Source of the DNA: an uncultured Oscillospiraceae bacterium
GTDB taxonomy: Bacteria > Bacillota > Clostridia > Oscillospirales > Acutalibacteraceae
Assembly: GCA_900542375.1 (NCBI GenBank)
Contig: UQNI01000008.1
Coordinates: 1-45,854, forward strand
Length of the DNA: 45,854 nucleotides
Direction of reading: 5' to 3'
The number at the start of each line of letters is the position of its first letter. The first letter of the stretch is position 1. Under the pieces are notes generated by a model. The model searched no databases and was not told the DNA's origin. It saw only the letters and a program-made list of their open reading frames with translations. Shown in pieces: positions 16,573-25,993 of the stretch. Made by a program: the position numbers and the translations under genes.

Positions 16573-17358
16573 ATGGCAAAAGATGTTAGGCTGCAAAAAA
16601 TGCTTGCGGACTGCGGGGTTGCCTCACGCAGAAAAGCAGAGGAAATGATTGCAAACGGTCGTGTGAAAGTAAACGGAAGAGTTGCTAAAATAGGCGATAA
16701 AGTAGATACGAAAAAAGATAAGATTACGGTAGATAATAAAACGGTAGTCAGCAGTGTGCGCAGTGTATATTACATGCTGCATAAACCAAGAGGATTTATT
16801 ACAACCATGAGCGATGAAATGGGGCGTAAGTGTGTTGCGGAATTGGTTGCGGATATTCCGGAACGTATTTATCCGGTTGGAAGATTGGACCGTGATTCCG
16901 AAGGTATGCTGCTGATGACCAATGACGGAGACTTTGCAAATGCCATGACGCATCCGTCCATGCATATTCCAAAAACATATCGAGTTACCGTACGTCCTTC
17001 CATTACGGAAGACCAAATCACAGAGATGACTGTTGGTATGATGATTGACGGCAAAAAGACGGCACCTGCGCAAGTGAATGTCATTTCGCAGGAGCCCGGA
17101 CGAGTGGTGCTTGAAATTATTTTATATGAAGGCAGAAACCGCCAAATTCGCAATATGTGCGAACAATTGGGATTAGAAGTGGCACGGTTAAAACGGGTTG
17201 CCTGTGGACCGGTAAAGTTGGGTATGCTGCAGCCGGGAGAATATCGCCGTTTGACGGCTGAAGAAGTAAAGAAACTAAATACAGCGGCAAAATCCAATAA
17301 AAATGCAGGAATAGAAAGCAGGGACGGTCATGATAACCGTAAAACCTATCGAAGATAA
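16573..17358 (+). CDS. rluB: rRNA pseudouridine synthase, RluB/RsuA family
   Basis: This 261-residue enzyme isomerises uridine in rRNA. An S4 RNA-binding domain occupies residues about 5-60 (RLQKMLADCGVASRRKAEEMI). The catalytic domain has the family motif GRLDRDSEGMLLMTNDG with catalytic D106, and the C-terminal YEGRNRQIRNMCE signature. The family commonly modifies 23S rRNA position 2605 (E. coli numbering), but the target cannot be read from the sequence. Its end overlaps the following small gene by 29 bases. A similar order (scpAB ... dac ... rluB) occurs in Bacillus. Confidence 0.95.
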   Translation: MAKDVRLQKMLADCGVASRRKAEEMIANGRVKVNGRVAKIGDKVDTKKDKITVDNKTVVSSVRSVYYMLHKPRGFITTMSDEMGRKCVAELVADIPERIYPVGRLDRDSEGMLLMTNDGDFANAMTHPSMHIPKTYRVTVRPSITEDQITEMTVGMMIDGKKTAPAQVNVISQEPGRVVLEIILYEGRNRQIRNMCEQLGLEVARLKRVACGPVKLGMLQPGEYRRLTAEEVKKLNTAAKSNKNAGIESRDGHDNRKTYRR

Positions 17359-17728
17359 CATACGTAAGGAGCAGTTGCTTTCCAAATATCATTGCTCTGC
17401 AGACGACAGCACTATCTTGGTAATGAAAGACGGGGTATGTGAGCTTGGCTATGCAGCGATAGATTTGATACAAGGAAAATTGCTGATACGTAATATTTTC
17501 CTGACAAACGGCTCAGTACAGGAGCTCAATGCGGAAAATAAAATTTATATCGATTTTCTCATGCGTGCTGCGGCATCGTATGGAGCCAATCACGGTGCGT
17601 ATCAAATGGAAAACTGTGTGGAGGAACTGCATTCATTTTTTGTATCCAAAGGGTTTGTTTTGGAACATGGAATATGTACCATTCCAATCAGCAAAATTGT
17701 ACACGTTTGCAATCCGCATCATACCTAA
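17330..17728 (+). CDS. GNAT-like small protein
   Basis: This 132-residue protein has the secondary-structure pattern of a short GNAT acetyltransferase: a beta strand GYAAIDLIQGKLLIRNIFLT in the acceptor-site region, then a helix with FLMRAAASYGANHGA, and a C-terminal FVSKGFVLEHG that resembles the end of GNAT domains. The usual acetyl-CoA P-loop (Q/RxxGxG/A) is not visible, so it may be inactive or divergent. It overlaps rluB by 29 bases and is probably translationally coupled to it. A hairpin terminator follows. The fold call is moderate; the substrate is unknown. Confidence 0.6.
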   Translation: MITVKPIEDNIRKEQLLSKYHCSADDSTILVMKDGVCELGYAAIDLIQGKLLIRNIFLTNGSVQELNAENKIYIDFLMRAAASYGANHGAYQMENCVEELHSFFVSKGFVLEHGICTIPISKIVHVCNPHHT

Positions 17729-17731
17729 AAG

Positions 17732-17766
17732 AAAGACCGAAAGAAGTTTCTTTTGGTCTTTTCTTG
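17732..17766 (+). terminator. Rho-independent terminator after the GNAT-like gene
   Basis: AAAGACCGAAAGA pairs with TCTTTTGGTCTTT (13 bp with one G-U), followed by a modest T-rich tail. Confidence 0.75.
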
Positions 17767-17785
17767 CCTTTTCCGCTTTGTATAG

Positions 17786-17814
17786 TTGCAATTGATTTTT
17801 AAAAATGATAAAAT
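17786..17814 (+). promoter_or_regulatory. Sigma-A promoter for the yicC-thiN block
   Basis: TTGCAA (17786-17791), 17 bases, TAAAAT (17809-17814), the same boxes as the pgi promoter. The leader to yicC is about 60 nt. Confidence 0.6.
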
Positions 17815-17880
17815 AATCATACTATTCTATCACAAAAATCTTATACTTCTTAAGTTTTAGCAAAAGTTGGGATGATTATT

Positions 17881-18759
17881 TTGATCAAAAGCATGACAGG
17901 CTATGGTCGGTATGAACAAACCATTGACGGTTGGTTGATTGGTGTAGAAGTAAAATCGGTCAATCATCGTTATTTGGAATATACCGCCAGATTTCCGAAA
18001 GGTTACGGCTTTTTAGAAAATAAATTAAAATCTTTTGTGCAGCATAAAATTGCAAGAGGCAAAGTAGATGTTACCGTAACCATAGAACATGTTTGCGATA
18101 CACAATTAACCGTACAGGTCAATGAATCTCTGGCGAGAGGTTATGTACAGGCTTTGAAAACATTGGCTCAGCAGTATCATTTAAATCAGGAGATTGATGC
18201 GGTTTCCATTGCCAATTATCCTGATGTTCTGACAGTGTATAAGGAACAAGAAGATGAAGAAGTACTGTGGAATGCAGTACAGCAAGTATCTGAAACAGCT
18301 TTTTGTCATATGCTTGAAATGCGTGAGCAGGAAGGTGCTAATTTAAAACAGGACTTGCTAAGGCGTGCAGATGATATTGACCGTATGGTAAAAGAAATTG
18401 AAATGCGTTCTCCGCAAACAGTAGAAGAATATAAACAACGTTTGCAGGCAAGAATGAAAGAATTGTTTGCAGATTCGGAATATAACGAATCCCGTCTATA
18501 TACAGAGTTGATACTGTTTACGGATAAAGTATCTGTTGCAGAGGAAACCGTCCGGCTGCGCAGTCATATTGGTCAACTGAAAACCATGTTGGAATCCAAA
18601 GAAGCTGTTGGCAGAAAATTAGATTTTTTGGCACAGGAGATGAACCGAGAGGCAAATACCATTGGTTCCAAAGCAATGGATGCGCAAATTGCTTATATGG
18701 TGGTAGATATTAAAGCGGAAGTAGAAAAAATAAGAGAACAAATTCAGAACATAGAGTAG
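17881..18759 (+). CDS. yicC: YicC/YloC family endoribonuclease
   Basis: This 292-residue protein has the universal YicC opening IKSMTGYGR, a central VEVKSVNHRYLEYTARFP, and the C-terminal block LDFLAQEMNREANTIGSKA. The E. coli family member is an endoribonuclease involved in RNA turnover. I take the TTG at 17881 as the start, so the product begins M-IKSMTGYG like its relatives; an ATG at 17872 would add three residues and has a poorer fit to GGGA. It heads the conserved Firmicutes order yloC-remA-gmk-rpoZ-priA. Confidence 0.93.
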   Translation: MIKSMTGYGRYEQTIDGWLIGVEVKSVNHRYLEYTARFPKGYGFLENKLKSFVQHKIARGKVDVTVTIEHVCDTQLTVQVNESLARGYVQALKTLAQQYHLNQEIDAVSIANYPDVLTVYKEQEDEEVLWNAVQQVSETAFCHMLEMREQEGANLKQDLLRRADDIDRMVKEIEMRSPQTVEEYKQRLQARMKELFADSEYNESRLYTELILFTDKVSVAEETVRLRSHIGQLKTMLESKEAVGRKLDFLAQEMNREANTIGSKAMDAQIAYMVVDIKAEVEKIREQIQNIE

Positions 18760-18786
18760 CCTTTTTACAGGCAGGAGGAATTAACA

Positions 18787-19065
18787 ATGAAGTTAATTAA
18801 TATTGGCTTTGGAAATATGGTTTCAGCCAATCGTTTGGTTGCAATTGTCAGTCCGGAGTCTGCGCCGATTAAGCGTATTATTCAAGATGCAAAAGAGCGT
18901 GGTTCTTTAATTGACGCAACGTATGGTCGTCGTACCAGAGCTGTGATTGTAACAGACAGCGACCATGTAATTCTTTCTGCTGTTCAGCCGGAAACGGTAG
19001 CAAACAGATTAAATGATCGAGATGAAGATTTAGCCGGCGATGAGGAGTTGGATGACGATGAATAA
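18787..19065 (+). CDS. remA: RemA-like regulator (DUF370)
   Basis: This 92-residue protein begins MKLINIGFGNMVSANRLVAIVSPESAP, which is near-invariant in the RemA/YlzA family. Bacillus RemA is a DNA-binding activator of biofilm matrix and osmoprotection genes. Conserved RRTRAVIVTDSDHVILSAVQPET follows. The C-terminus is acidic (DDDE). The gene sits between yicC and gmk exactly as in Bacillus and overlaps gmk by eight bases. The ribosome site is GGAGGAA. Confidence 0.96.
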   Translation: MKLINIGFGNMVSANRLVAIVSPESAPIKRIIQDAKERGSLIDATYGRRTRAVIVTDSDHVILSAVQPETVANRLNDRDEDLAGDEELDDDE

Positions 19066-19669
19066 TAATGGATTACTTCTGATTTTTTCAGGCCCTTCCG
19101 GCGCCGGTAAAGGCACTGTGTTAAAAGAACTGTTAAATGGCAATGATAATATGAAATTGTCTGTTTCAGCAACGACCCGTACGCCTCGTGAAGGTGAATG
19201 CCATGGTGTACATTACTTTTTTATGACCAAAGAAGAATTTGAAGAGCAAATTGCCAACGGACAAATGCTGGAACATGCGGAATATTGCGGAAAGTATTAC
19301 GGAACGCCAAGCTCTCAAATTATGGATTGGATTGAAGAGGGCAGAGACGTAGTGTTGGAAATCGAAGTGCAGGGAGCACGACAGATTAAAGAAAAACGCC
19401 CTGACTGCGTCAGCATATTTGTATTGCCGCCTTCCCTTGAAGAACTGGAAAAACGACTGCGTTATCGCAATACAGAAGATGAAGAAACCATTAAAAAACG
19501 GTTGGCTGTTGCTCGCCAAGAGATGGAAACCGCAAGAGATTACGATTATGTGATTGTAAATGATACCATTGAGCATACAGTAGAACAAATTAATAAAATT
19601 ATTGCAGCAGAAAAATTGAAAGTTTCACGTGCAAAATCAAATATAGAAAGGGTACTGAACAATGATTAA
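19058..19669 (+). CDS. gmk: Guanylate kinase
   Basis: This 203-residue enzyme phosphorylates GMP to GDP. Its P-loop is FSGPSGAGKGT. The GMP-binding region contains SATTRTPREGE and GVHYFF, with EIEVQGARQIK after it. I choose the ATG at 19058 (MNNNGLLLIFSGPSG); GAGGAG lies about ten bases before it within remA. The two genes overlap by eight bases and rpoZ overlaps its end by eight, so all three are translationally linked. Confidence 0.97.
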   Translation: MNNNGLLLIFSGPSGAGKGTVLKELLNGNDNMKLSVSATTRTPREGECHGVHYFFMTKEEFEEQIANGQMLEHAEYCGKYYGTPSSQIMDWIEEGRDVVLEIEVQGARQIKEKRPDCVSIFVLPPSLEELEKRLRYRNTEDEETIKKRLAVARQEMETARDYDYVIVNDTIEHTVEQINKIIAAEKLKVSRAKSNIERVLNND

Positions 19670-19961
19670 ACCAAATATGAAATTAAGTAATAATACAACT
19701 GTAAGCTATTATTCTTTGGTAGTTGCAATTGCAAAACGAGCAAGAGAGATTGCGGCAGAAGCAGAATTGAAGGGTGAAATTCTGGTTGAAAAGCCGGTAG
19801 ACTTAGCAGTCAATGAATATATAGAGGGCGCTTTTAGAATTGTAGAACCAAAAGAGTGCTCAGGAAAACAAGATTTAGAATACATGGAAGCAAATGAAGC
19901 AATGGAAGATGATATGTCTGTCAATGCAGAAGCATTTCCATCCGGTCATGTAACTCTGTAA
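19662..19961 (+). CDS. rpoZ: RNA polymerase omega subunit
   Basis: This 99-residue protein carries the omega motifs YSLVVAIAKRAREI and EKPVDLAVNEY, with an acidic C-terminal extension of about 40 residues that is longer than the Bacillus protein. It overlaps gmk by eight bases. In most Firmicutes coaBC (dfp) follows rpoZ; here priA follows directly, 24 bases later. Confidence 0.93.
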   Translation: MIKPNMKLSNNTTVSYYSLVVAIAKRAREIAAEAELKGEILVEKPVDLAVNEYIEGAFRIVEPKECSGKQDLEYMEANEAMEDDMSVNAEAFPSGHVTL

Positions 19962-19985
19962 AGAGTGTAATTAAGAGGTGTGTCT

Positions 19986-22442
19986 ATGGCAATGGTAACT
20001 GTGGCAAAGGTTGCAGTCGAAAATACCACATACCAATTTGATAAAGCATTTGATTACCTTGTGCCGCAGCATCTGTTAAAACAGGCAAAAGAAGGCTGCA
20101 GGGTAATGGTTCCTTTTGGCTTTTCCAACAGTTGTCGGCAAGGTGTGATACTTGCGTTGGAACAGACAGAGGATGATGAAAAACGAAAGTCTGTTGTAAC
20201 GGTGCTCGATGAAGCACCGTTTTTCACATCTGAACTTCTGAATATGGTTACTTGGCTGAAAGAACGCTATTTTTGTACCTTATATGATGCTGTAAAACTA
20301 TTGCTGCCAACCGGTTTGAATATGAAGTTAAAAACCGTATATTCTTTGGCGGTACCGCTTACAGAAATACAGCAGTTATGTACGGAAGAAGAGTTACATT
20401 TGCTCACATTTTTGTCCCATGTAGGTTCAGCGGATGCAGAGTTGCTCAAAAAAACGCCGGAACTGCTGCAAAATCCCAAATTGCCGGAACAATTGGTGAA
20501 AAAGGGATGGCTTCATAAAGCACAGGAAGCAGTACGGCAAATCAATGACGCTACGCAGAAAATGGTGCGATTAACCGAGCGATATCGTGATGGAATACAA
20601 ATTCCAAAGTTGACTGCAAAGCAAAAAGATGTCTACCACACCTTATGTGATATCGGCACTGCTTCTGTGAAAGAAATATGCTATTTTACAGGTGTTACAA
20701 CAGCAGTGGTACAGAATTTGGTAAAGCGTGGTGTTGCTGAGTTTTACGATATAGAAATATTCCGTAATCCATATGAAGCAATCGAAGCACCGAAAGATAC
20801 TCAGGCAATTACGTTGTCCAATGAGCAACAAACTGCATTTAACCATTTAAAACAGCAGTACGAAACGGGAAAGAGCGGTGTTTCACTGCTTTACGGTGTT
20901 ACGGGCAGTGGAAAAACCCTTGTGTTTATGAAGCTGATTGATGAAGTGTATCAACAGGGAAAAGGTGTTATCGTTATGGTGCCGGAAATTTCTCTCACGC
21001 CACAGACCATCGGCCGTTTCCACAAACGGTACGGCAACCGAGTAGCTGTATTCCACAGCGCACTTTCTATGGGTGAACGGTTGGATGAATGGAAGCGAGT
21101 AAAAAATGGGCAAGCTCTGATTGCGGTAGGTACCCGTTCCGCTGTATTTGCCCCATTTGAACATCTTGGTTTAATTATTATGGATGAGGAACAGGAATAT
21201 ACCTATAAGTCGGAATCTTCTCCGCGGTATCATGCACGGGAAGTTGCAAAATATCGTTGTGCATACCATAATGCTTTATTGGTGTTGGCTTCCGCCACTC
21301 CTTCTTTAGAGAGTTACTTTATGGCTGAAAACGGCAGATATTCTTTGGAGTCCTTGCCGCATCGCTATGGAGATGCAAAGCTGCCGGAAGTCATTATTGC
21401 GGATATGAACGAGCAGTTGTCCACCGGCAATACAACAGCGTTCAGCAATGAGCTGATACAGGCGCTTGAAGAAAACCTGGAACGAAAAGAACAGTCTATT
21501 TTGCTGCTCAATCGCAGAGGGTATCACACCTTTGTTTCCTGTAAACATTGCGGAGAGGTGGTCACTTGTCCAAGCTGCAGCATTTCTTTGACATATCATA
21601 GCGCAAACAATCGGCTGATGTGTCATTACTGCGGCTATTCTGTTCCTTTTACGAAAGAATGTCCCGGTTGCCACGAACCGGAAGTACGTTATACCGGTTC
21701 GGGAACGCAAAAGGCGGAAGAAGAATTATGCACATTATTTCCCAAAGCACGTATTCTGAGATTGGATGCAGATTCCACCATGCGCAGGCATGCGTATGAA
21801 ACCAAAATGAAAGCATTTTCCAATGGGGAATATGACATCATTATCGGCACGCAAATGGTTGCAAAAGGATTGGATTTTGAGAACGTCACGCTGGTAGGTG
21901 TGCTTTCTGCTGACCAAGTTTTGTACAGCGATGATTTCCGCAGCAATGAACGCGGTTTTGATTTGATGACTCAAGTAGTGGGGCGTTCGGGACGAGGTAC
22001 GAAAAGGGGAAGAGCAATCATACAAACGTATACGCCGGAGAATCCTGTCATTGCACTTGCGTCGCATCAGGACTATGTTCATTTTTATCAACAGGAGATT
22101 TTGTTCCGCAAAGCAATGCTTTATCCGCCGTTTGCAGATATTGTCGTAATTGGTTTTGTAGGAGAACAGGAGTCCAAGGTTGCAAAAGCCAGTCAATTAT
22201 TTTTAGAAATGCTGAGTCATTTGGCATCAAAAGAATATAGTGAACTGCCGATTCGTGCATTGCGTCCTACGCCGGCGCAAGTAGCTAAAGTAAGCAATAA
22301 ATATCGGTATAAACTGATGATAAAATGTAAAAATAATCTAACATTCAGGACGATGCTTTCCCGTTTGCTTGTGGCATGCGGAAAAGAAAAAGCATTTGCT
22401 GGGGTTACGGTTTACGCGGACAGCAATCCTGATATGATTTAA
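19986..22442 (+). CDS. priA: Primosomal protein N' (replication restart helicase PriA)
   Basis: This 818-residue DNA helicase restarts stalled replication forks. The N-terminal 3'-DNA-binding domain includes YQFDKAFDYLVP. The helicase core has Walker A GVTGSGKT, Walker B MDEEQE, and motif SATPSLES. A zinc-binding module with paired CxxC motifs lies around residues 517-560 (CKHCGEVVTCPSC, CHYC, CPGC). Motifs GTQMVAKGLDFENVTLVG and QVVGRSGRG complete the helicase. The ATG at 19986 is seven bases after GAGG; an earlier in-frame GTG at 19980 is less likely. The length is slightly above the family norm. Confidence 0.97.
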   Translation: MAMVTVAKVAVENTTYQFDKAFDYLVPQHLLKQAKEGCRVMVPFGFSNSCRQGVILALEQTEDDEKRKSVVTVLDEAPFFTSELLNMVTWLKERYFCTLYDAVKLLLPTGLNMKLKTVYSLAVPLTEIQQLCTEEELHLLTFLSHVGSADAELLKKTPELLQNPKLPEQLVKKGWLHKAQEAVRQINDATQKMVRLTERYRDGIQIPKLTAKQKDVYHTLCDIGTASVKEICYFTGVTTAVVQNLVKRGVAEFYDIEIFRNPYEAIEAPKDTQAITLSNEQQTAFNHLKQQYETGKSGVSLLYGVTGSGKTLVFMKLIDEVYQQGKGVIVMVPEISLTPQTIGRFHKRYGNRVAVFHSALSMGERLDEWKRVKNGQALIAVGTRSAVFAPFEHLGLIIMDEEQEYTYKSESSPRYHAREVAKYRCAYHNALLVLASATPSLESYFMAENGRYSLESLPHRYGDAKLPEVIIADMNEQLSTGNTTAFSNELIQALEENLERKEQSILLLNRRGYHTFVSCKHCGEVVTCPSCSISLTYHSANNRLMCHYCGYSVPFTKECPGCHEPEVRYTGSGTQKAEEELCTLFPKARILRLDADSTMRRHAYETKMKAFSNGEYDIIIGTQMVAKGLDFENVTLVGVLSADQVLYSDDFRSNERGFDLMTQVVGRSGRGTKRGRAIIQTYTPENPVIALASHQDYVHFYQQEILFRKAMLYPPFADIVVIGFVGEQESKVAKASQLFLEMLSHLASKEYSELPIRALRPTPAQVAKVSNKYRYKLMIKCKNNLTFRTMLSRLLVACGKEKAFAGVTVYADSNPDMI

Positions 22443-22460
22443 AAGGAGTAAAGAGAACAT

Positions 22461-22931
22461 ATGGCTATCAGAGAGATTGTAATAGAGGGCGACGATATTT
22501 TAACAAAAGTATGCCGTCCTGTTGAAAAATTTGACGAAAAACTTGGAATTTTATTGGATGACATGAGAGAAACTATGGTTGATGCTGACGGTGTTGGTCT
22601 TGCAGCACCACAAATCGGTATATTACGCCGTGTTGTGGTAATCGATATCGGCGAAGGCTTGGTAGAACTGGTAAATCCAGAGATTATCTATGAAGAAGGA
22701 GAACAAGAAATGCAGGAAGGTTGTCTTTCTTGTCCCGGTGTATATGGTATGACAAAACGGCCTGCAAAAGTCAGAGTGTCTGCTCAAAACAGAAACGGAG
22801 AGCGTTTTGAATTTGAAGCGGAAGAATTGTTTGCAGTAGCTTGCTGTCATGAAATTGACCATTTAAACGGCATTTTGTTCCGTGAACATGTGGTGCGTAT
22901 GGTTGCGGAGGATGGTCATACATTACCGTAA
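22461..22931 (+). CDS. def: Peptide deformylase
   Basis: This 156-residue metalloenzyme removes the formyl group from nascent N-terminal methionine. All three motifs are present: GVGLAAPQIG (44-53), EGCLSCPG with metal ligand C88, and HEIDH (130-134). The second motif has cysteine where V, L or F is usual (CLSCPG). AAAGGAG precedes the ATG. It is followed by fmt, the enzyme that adds the same formyl group, as in many bacteria. Confidence 0.97.
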   Translation: MAIREIVIEGDDILTKVCRPVEKFDEKLGILLDDMRETMVDADGVGLAAPQIGILRRVVVIDIGEGLVELVNPEIIYEEGEQEMQEGCLSCPGVYGMTKRPAKVRVSAQNRNGERFEFEAEELFAVACCHEIDHLNGILFREHVVRMVAEDGHTLP

Positions 22932-22981
22932 ATTGATGTATGATTTGTGTAAAAAATACAAAAATAATAAGGGTGACAACT

Positions 22982-23911
22982 ATGCGTATCATTTTTATGG
23001 GAACTCCGGATTTTGCGGTACCTTGTTTACAAAAATTAATTGATGCAGGCCATGACATTTGCGGTGTATTTACGCAGCCTGACAAACCAAAAGGAAGAGG
23101 ATATACACTCATGCCGCCTCCTGTCAAAGAATTGGCGTTGCAGCACGGATTGACGGTATATCAGCCAACTACTTTGCGTGACGATGAAGTACAGCAGCTG
23201 ATAGCAGACTTACAGCCGGAATTGATTGTGGTTGTAGCATATGGGAAATTACTTTCAAAAGCAGTATTGGATATTCCTCCAAGAGGCTGTGTGAACGTAC
23301 ATGGCTCTTTACTGCCAAAATACCGCGGTGCGGCGCCCATTCAGTGGACCGTATTAAACGGCGATGCAATTGCGGGCGTAACCACAATGTTTATGGGTGA
23401 AGGCTTAGACACAGGCGATATGCTGCTGAAAGCAGAAACACCTGTGGGAGAAAATGAAACTTCAGGCGAATTGTTTGAGCGCCTATGCCATTTAGGTGCA
23501 GATTTGCTTATAGATACCATAGAAGCTTTAAAAGATGAAACGATAACGCCAATTCCTCAAAACGAGGAAGAGGCGAGCTATGCAAGTATGCTGAGCAAAA
23601 AAGATTCCCCCATTGATTGGAATAAAACGGCGCAGCAGGTGCATAATCAAGTAAGGGGCTTGTCTCCTTGGCCTGTTGCCAACACTGTGTATCATGGAAA
23701 ACAATTAAAAATTCATCAAACATTGGTTGCTTCTAAGGAACATGGTAACCCCGGCGATATAATAGAAAAAAATAATAAATTTTTCGTATGCTGTGGTGAC
23801 GGTGCTGTAGAATTGGTAACGGTTCAGTATGAAGGCGGTAAAAGAATGTCTGCGAGAGATTTTTTCCGCGGACGGCCTCTGAAAGAAAACGAAAACTTAC
23901 TGACGCAATAA
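22982..23911 (+). CDS. fmt: Methionyl-tRNA formyltransferase
   Basis: This 309-residue enzyme formylates initiator Met-tRNA using 10-formyl-THF. The N-terminal formyltransferase domain starts MRIIFMGTPDFAVPCL. The catalytic segment NVHGSLLPKYRGAAPIQ contains the key Asn and His, and LDTGDM supplies the catalytic Asp. The C-terminal OB-like domain begins near VRGLSPWPVA. The ATG at 22982 with GGGTGA upstream gives the canonical N-terminus; a longer in-frame start at 22940 would add 14 residues without homology. Confidence 0.97.
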   Translation: MRIIFMGTPDFAVPCLQKLIDAGHDICGVFTQPDKPKGRGYTLMPPPVKELALQHGLTVYQPTTLRDDEVQQLIADLQPELIVVVAYGKLLSKAVLDIPPRGCVNVHGSLLPKYRGAAPIQWTVLNGDAIAGVTTMFMGEGLDTGDMLLKAETPVGENETSGELFERLCHLGADLLIDTIEALKDETITPIPQNEEEASYASMLSKKDSPIDWNKTAQQVHNQVRGLSPWPVANTVYHGKQLKIHQTLVASKEHGNPGDIIEKNNKFFVCCGDGAVELVTVQYEGGKRMSARDFFRGRPLKENENLLTQ

Positions 23912-23925
23912 AGAAAGGTGACTTC

Positions 23926-24633
23926 ATGGGCTTTTACTATTTCGATTATACGTATTTGTTATTTTTGGCACCTGCAATTATCATTACAATGATTGCGCAG
24001 ATTGGCGTAAAAACAACATTTAATCAATATTCCAAGGTTTTGAATATGAAAGGGCTGACGGGAGCTGCCGCTGCACAGCGCGTTTTGGAACATGGTGGCT
24101 CTTTATTAACGCAAGTACAAATGACAGGCGGACATTTAACCGACCATTTTGACCCAAAAACCAATATCATTCGTTTATCACAAAGCGTATATGGCAGTGC
24201 AACCGTATCTGCTGTTGGAGTAGCAGCCCATGAAGCGGGCCATGCGGTTCAGTATGCAACAGGTTATGGACCTATCAAATTCAGGACTGCCATTTATCCG
24301 ATTGTAAGTATTGGTTCTAATTTATCCATGCCTCTAATTTTAATTGGTCTGCTGCTTCCTGTACAATATAACTTTGTGGTGTATATCGGAATTGGATTAT
24401 ATAGTTTGTCCGTCTTGTTCAGTCTTGTGACATTGCCCGTAGAATTTAATGCAAGTTCCAGAGCCTTGCGCTATTTGGAGGAGACAAACTCATTAACAGC
24501 AGACGAATTGATTGGAGCAAAAAAAGTACTGCGTGCGGCAGCAATGACATATGTTGCTTCTACCTTTGTAGCATTGCTATCGTTATTAAGACTGATTTTA
24601 ATTTTTGGCAACAGAAGAGGAAGAGAATCATGA
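23926..24633 (+). CDS. yugP: YugP-like zinc membrane metallopeptidase
   Basis: This 235-residue membrane protein of the YugP/neutral zinc metallopeptidase family has an N-terminal transmembrane segment, the zinc motif HEAGHAVQY (H102, E103, H106), two or more hydrophobic segments (residues about 120-165) and a C-terminal one. The substrate is unknown. GAAAGGTG precedes the ATG. Its stop overlaps the rsmB start (ATGA). It is inserted between fmt and rsmB, which are adjacent in Bacillus; fmt-yugP-rsmB occurs in many clostridia. Confidence 0.93.
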   Translation: MGFYYFDYTYLLFLAPAIIITMIAQIGVKTTFNQYSKVLNMKGLTGAAAAQRVLEHGGSLLTQVQMTGGHLTDHFDPKTNIIRLSQSVYGSATVSAVGVAAHEAGHAVQYATGYGPIKFRTAIYPIVSIGSNLSMPLILIGLLLPVQYNFVVYIGIGLYSLSVLFSLVTLPVEFNASSRALRYLEETNSLTADELIGAKKVLRAAAMTYVASTFVALLSLLRLILIFGNRRGRES

Positions 24634-25964
24634 AAAATGCCAGGACCGCAGCCCACGCGGCGTTGCTCCAAGTGGATGTAAATGCGGGTTATTCCAATAT
24701 TGTAATTGATAAGGCAATCAAAGAAGCAGATTTGGACCAGAGAGATGCTTCTTTGGCCGCAGCCATTTTTTATGGAGTGCTGGAACGCAGAATTACATTG
24801 GACTATATCATCAATCAGTTTTCCAGAATACCTGCAAAACAGATGACGCCTGATATTTTAGAAATTTTGCGTATGGCGTGTTATCAAATTTTATATATGG
24901 AAAAAATTCCTCACTCGGCTGCTGTAAATGAAGCTGTTAATATGGCAAAGCAAACCAAAGGGGGAAAATCCCCCGGGTTTGTAAATGGAGTGTTACGTGG
25001 ACTGCTTAGGGGCAAAGAACAAATAAAAATGCCCAATGAGAAAAAGGAATCTTTGCATGCTTTGAGCATCATGTATTCTTGTCCCCAGTGGCTCATACAA
25101 TTGTGGCAGGAATCTTACGGCAAAGAACATATGCTGGGTCTATTAAAAAGTTTTTTTGATAAGCCTCCGCTGTATGCCAGAGTGAATACAACGAAAATTA
25201 CAACAGAGCAGTTAATTGAGCGTTTGGAAAAAGAAAATGTATGTGCAAAGGCGATATCGTGGTTGCCGGGGGCGATTGAACTGGAACAGACCGGTTCTGT
25301 GGCGCACTTACAGGCATATGAAGAAGGCCTGTTTCATATACAAGATATATCATCTCAATTGTGCTGTTCTGTATTGGCTCCAAAACCGGGACAAACCATT
25401 GCAGATCTTTGTGCAGCTCCCGGCGGCAAAACATTTACTATGGCAGAACAAATGGAGAATCAAGGAAAATTGCTTTCGTTTGATAAATACAAAGGCAAGG
25501 TAGGCTTGATTCGACAAGGAGCAAAACGATTGGGATTATCCGTTGTAGAGGCTTCTATTCGAGACAGCAGCAATCCAAAAGAGAAACTGCTGTTTGCAGA
25601 CGGCGTATTGTGCGATGCACCTTGTGCAGGTTTGGGAATTATTCGCAGAAAGCCGGAAATTCGTTATAAACCTCAGGAAGAGTTAAAAGATTTACCGTTG
25701 GTTCAGCGCAGTATTTTAAAAGAGGCGGCAAAACAGGTAAAGCCGGGAGGAACTTTGGTTTATTCCACATGCAGTTTAAATCCTGCTGAGAATGGAGAAG
25801 TAGCAGATTGGTTTTTAAAAGAACATTCGGACTTTAAAGCCAAGCCGTTAAACCTGCCCGCTTCTATCAAACAAGTGGTAGATCAATCGGACAATCAAAT
25901 TACATTATTACCCCATATTCATGGAACGGATGGATTTTTTATTGCCGTATTTGTAAAAACATAA
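24630..25964 (+). CDS. rsmB: 16S rRNA (cytosine-967-C5)-methyltransferase RsmB
   Basis: This 444-residue protein has an N-terminal NusB-like RNA-binding domain (about 1-130) and a SAM-dependent methyltransferase domain. The SAM-binding motif is LCAAPGGKTFTMAE. Two catalytic cysteines are in place, in DAPCAGLG and YSTCSLNPAENG, typical of m5C RNA methyltransferases. It overlaps yugP by four bases (ATGA). It methylates C967 of 16S rRNA in E. coli. Confidence 0.96.
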   Translation: MKNARTAAHAALLQVDVNAGYSNIVIDKAIKEADLDQRDASLAAAIFYGVLERRITLDYIINQFSRIPAKQMTPDILEILRMACYQILYMEKIPHSAAVNEAVNMAKQTKGGKSPGFVNGVLRGLLRGKEQIKMPNEKKESLHALSIMYSCPQWLIQLWQESYGKEHMLGLLKSFFDKPPLYARVNTTKITTEQLIERLEKENVCAKAISWLPGAIELEQTGSVAHLQAYEEGLFHIQDISSQLCCSVLAPKPGQTIADLCAAPGGKTFTMAEQMENQGKLLSFDKYKGKVGLIRQGAKRLGLSVVEASIRDSSNPKEKLLFADGVLCDAPCAGLGIIRRKPEIRYKPQEELKDLPLVQRSILKEAAKQVKPGGTLVYSTCSLNPAENGEVADWFLKEHSDFKAKPLNLPASIKQVVDQSDNQITLLPHIHGTDGFFIAVFVKT

Positions 25965-25993
25965 TATAATATGGGGAAAGGAGTGATTTTTCA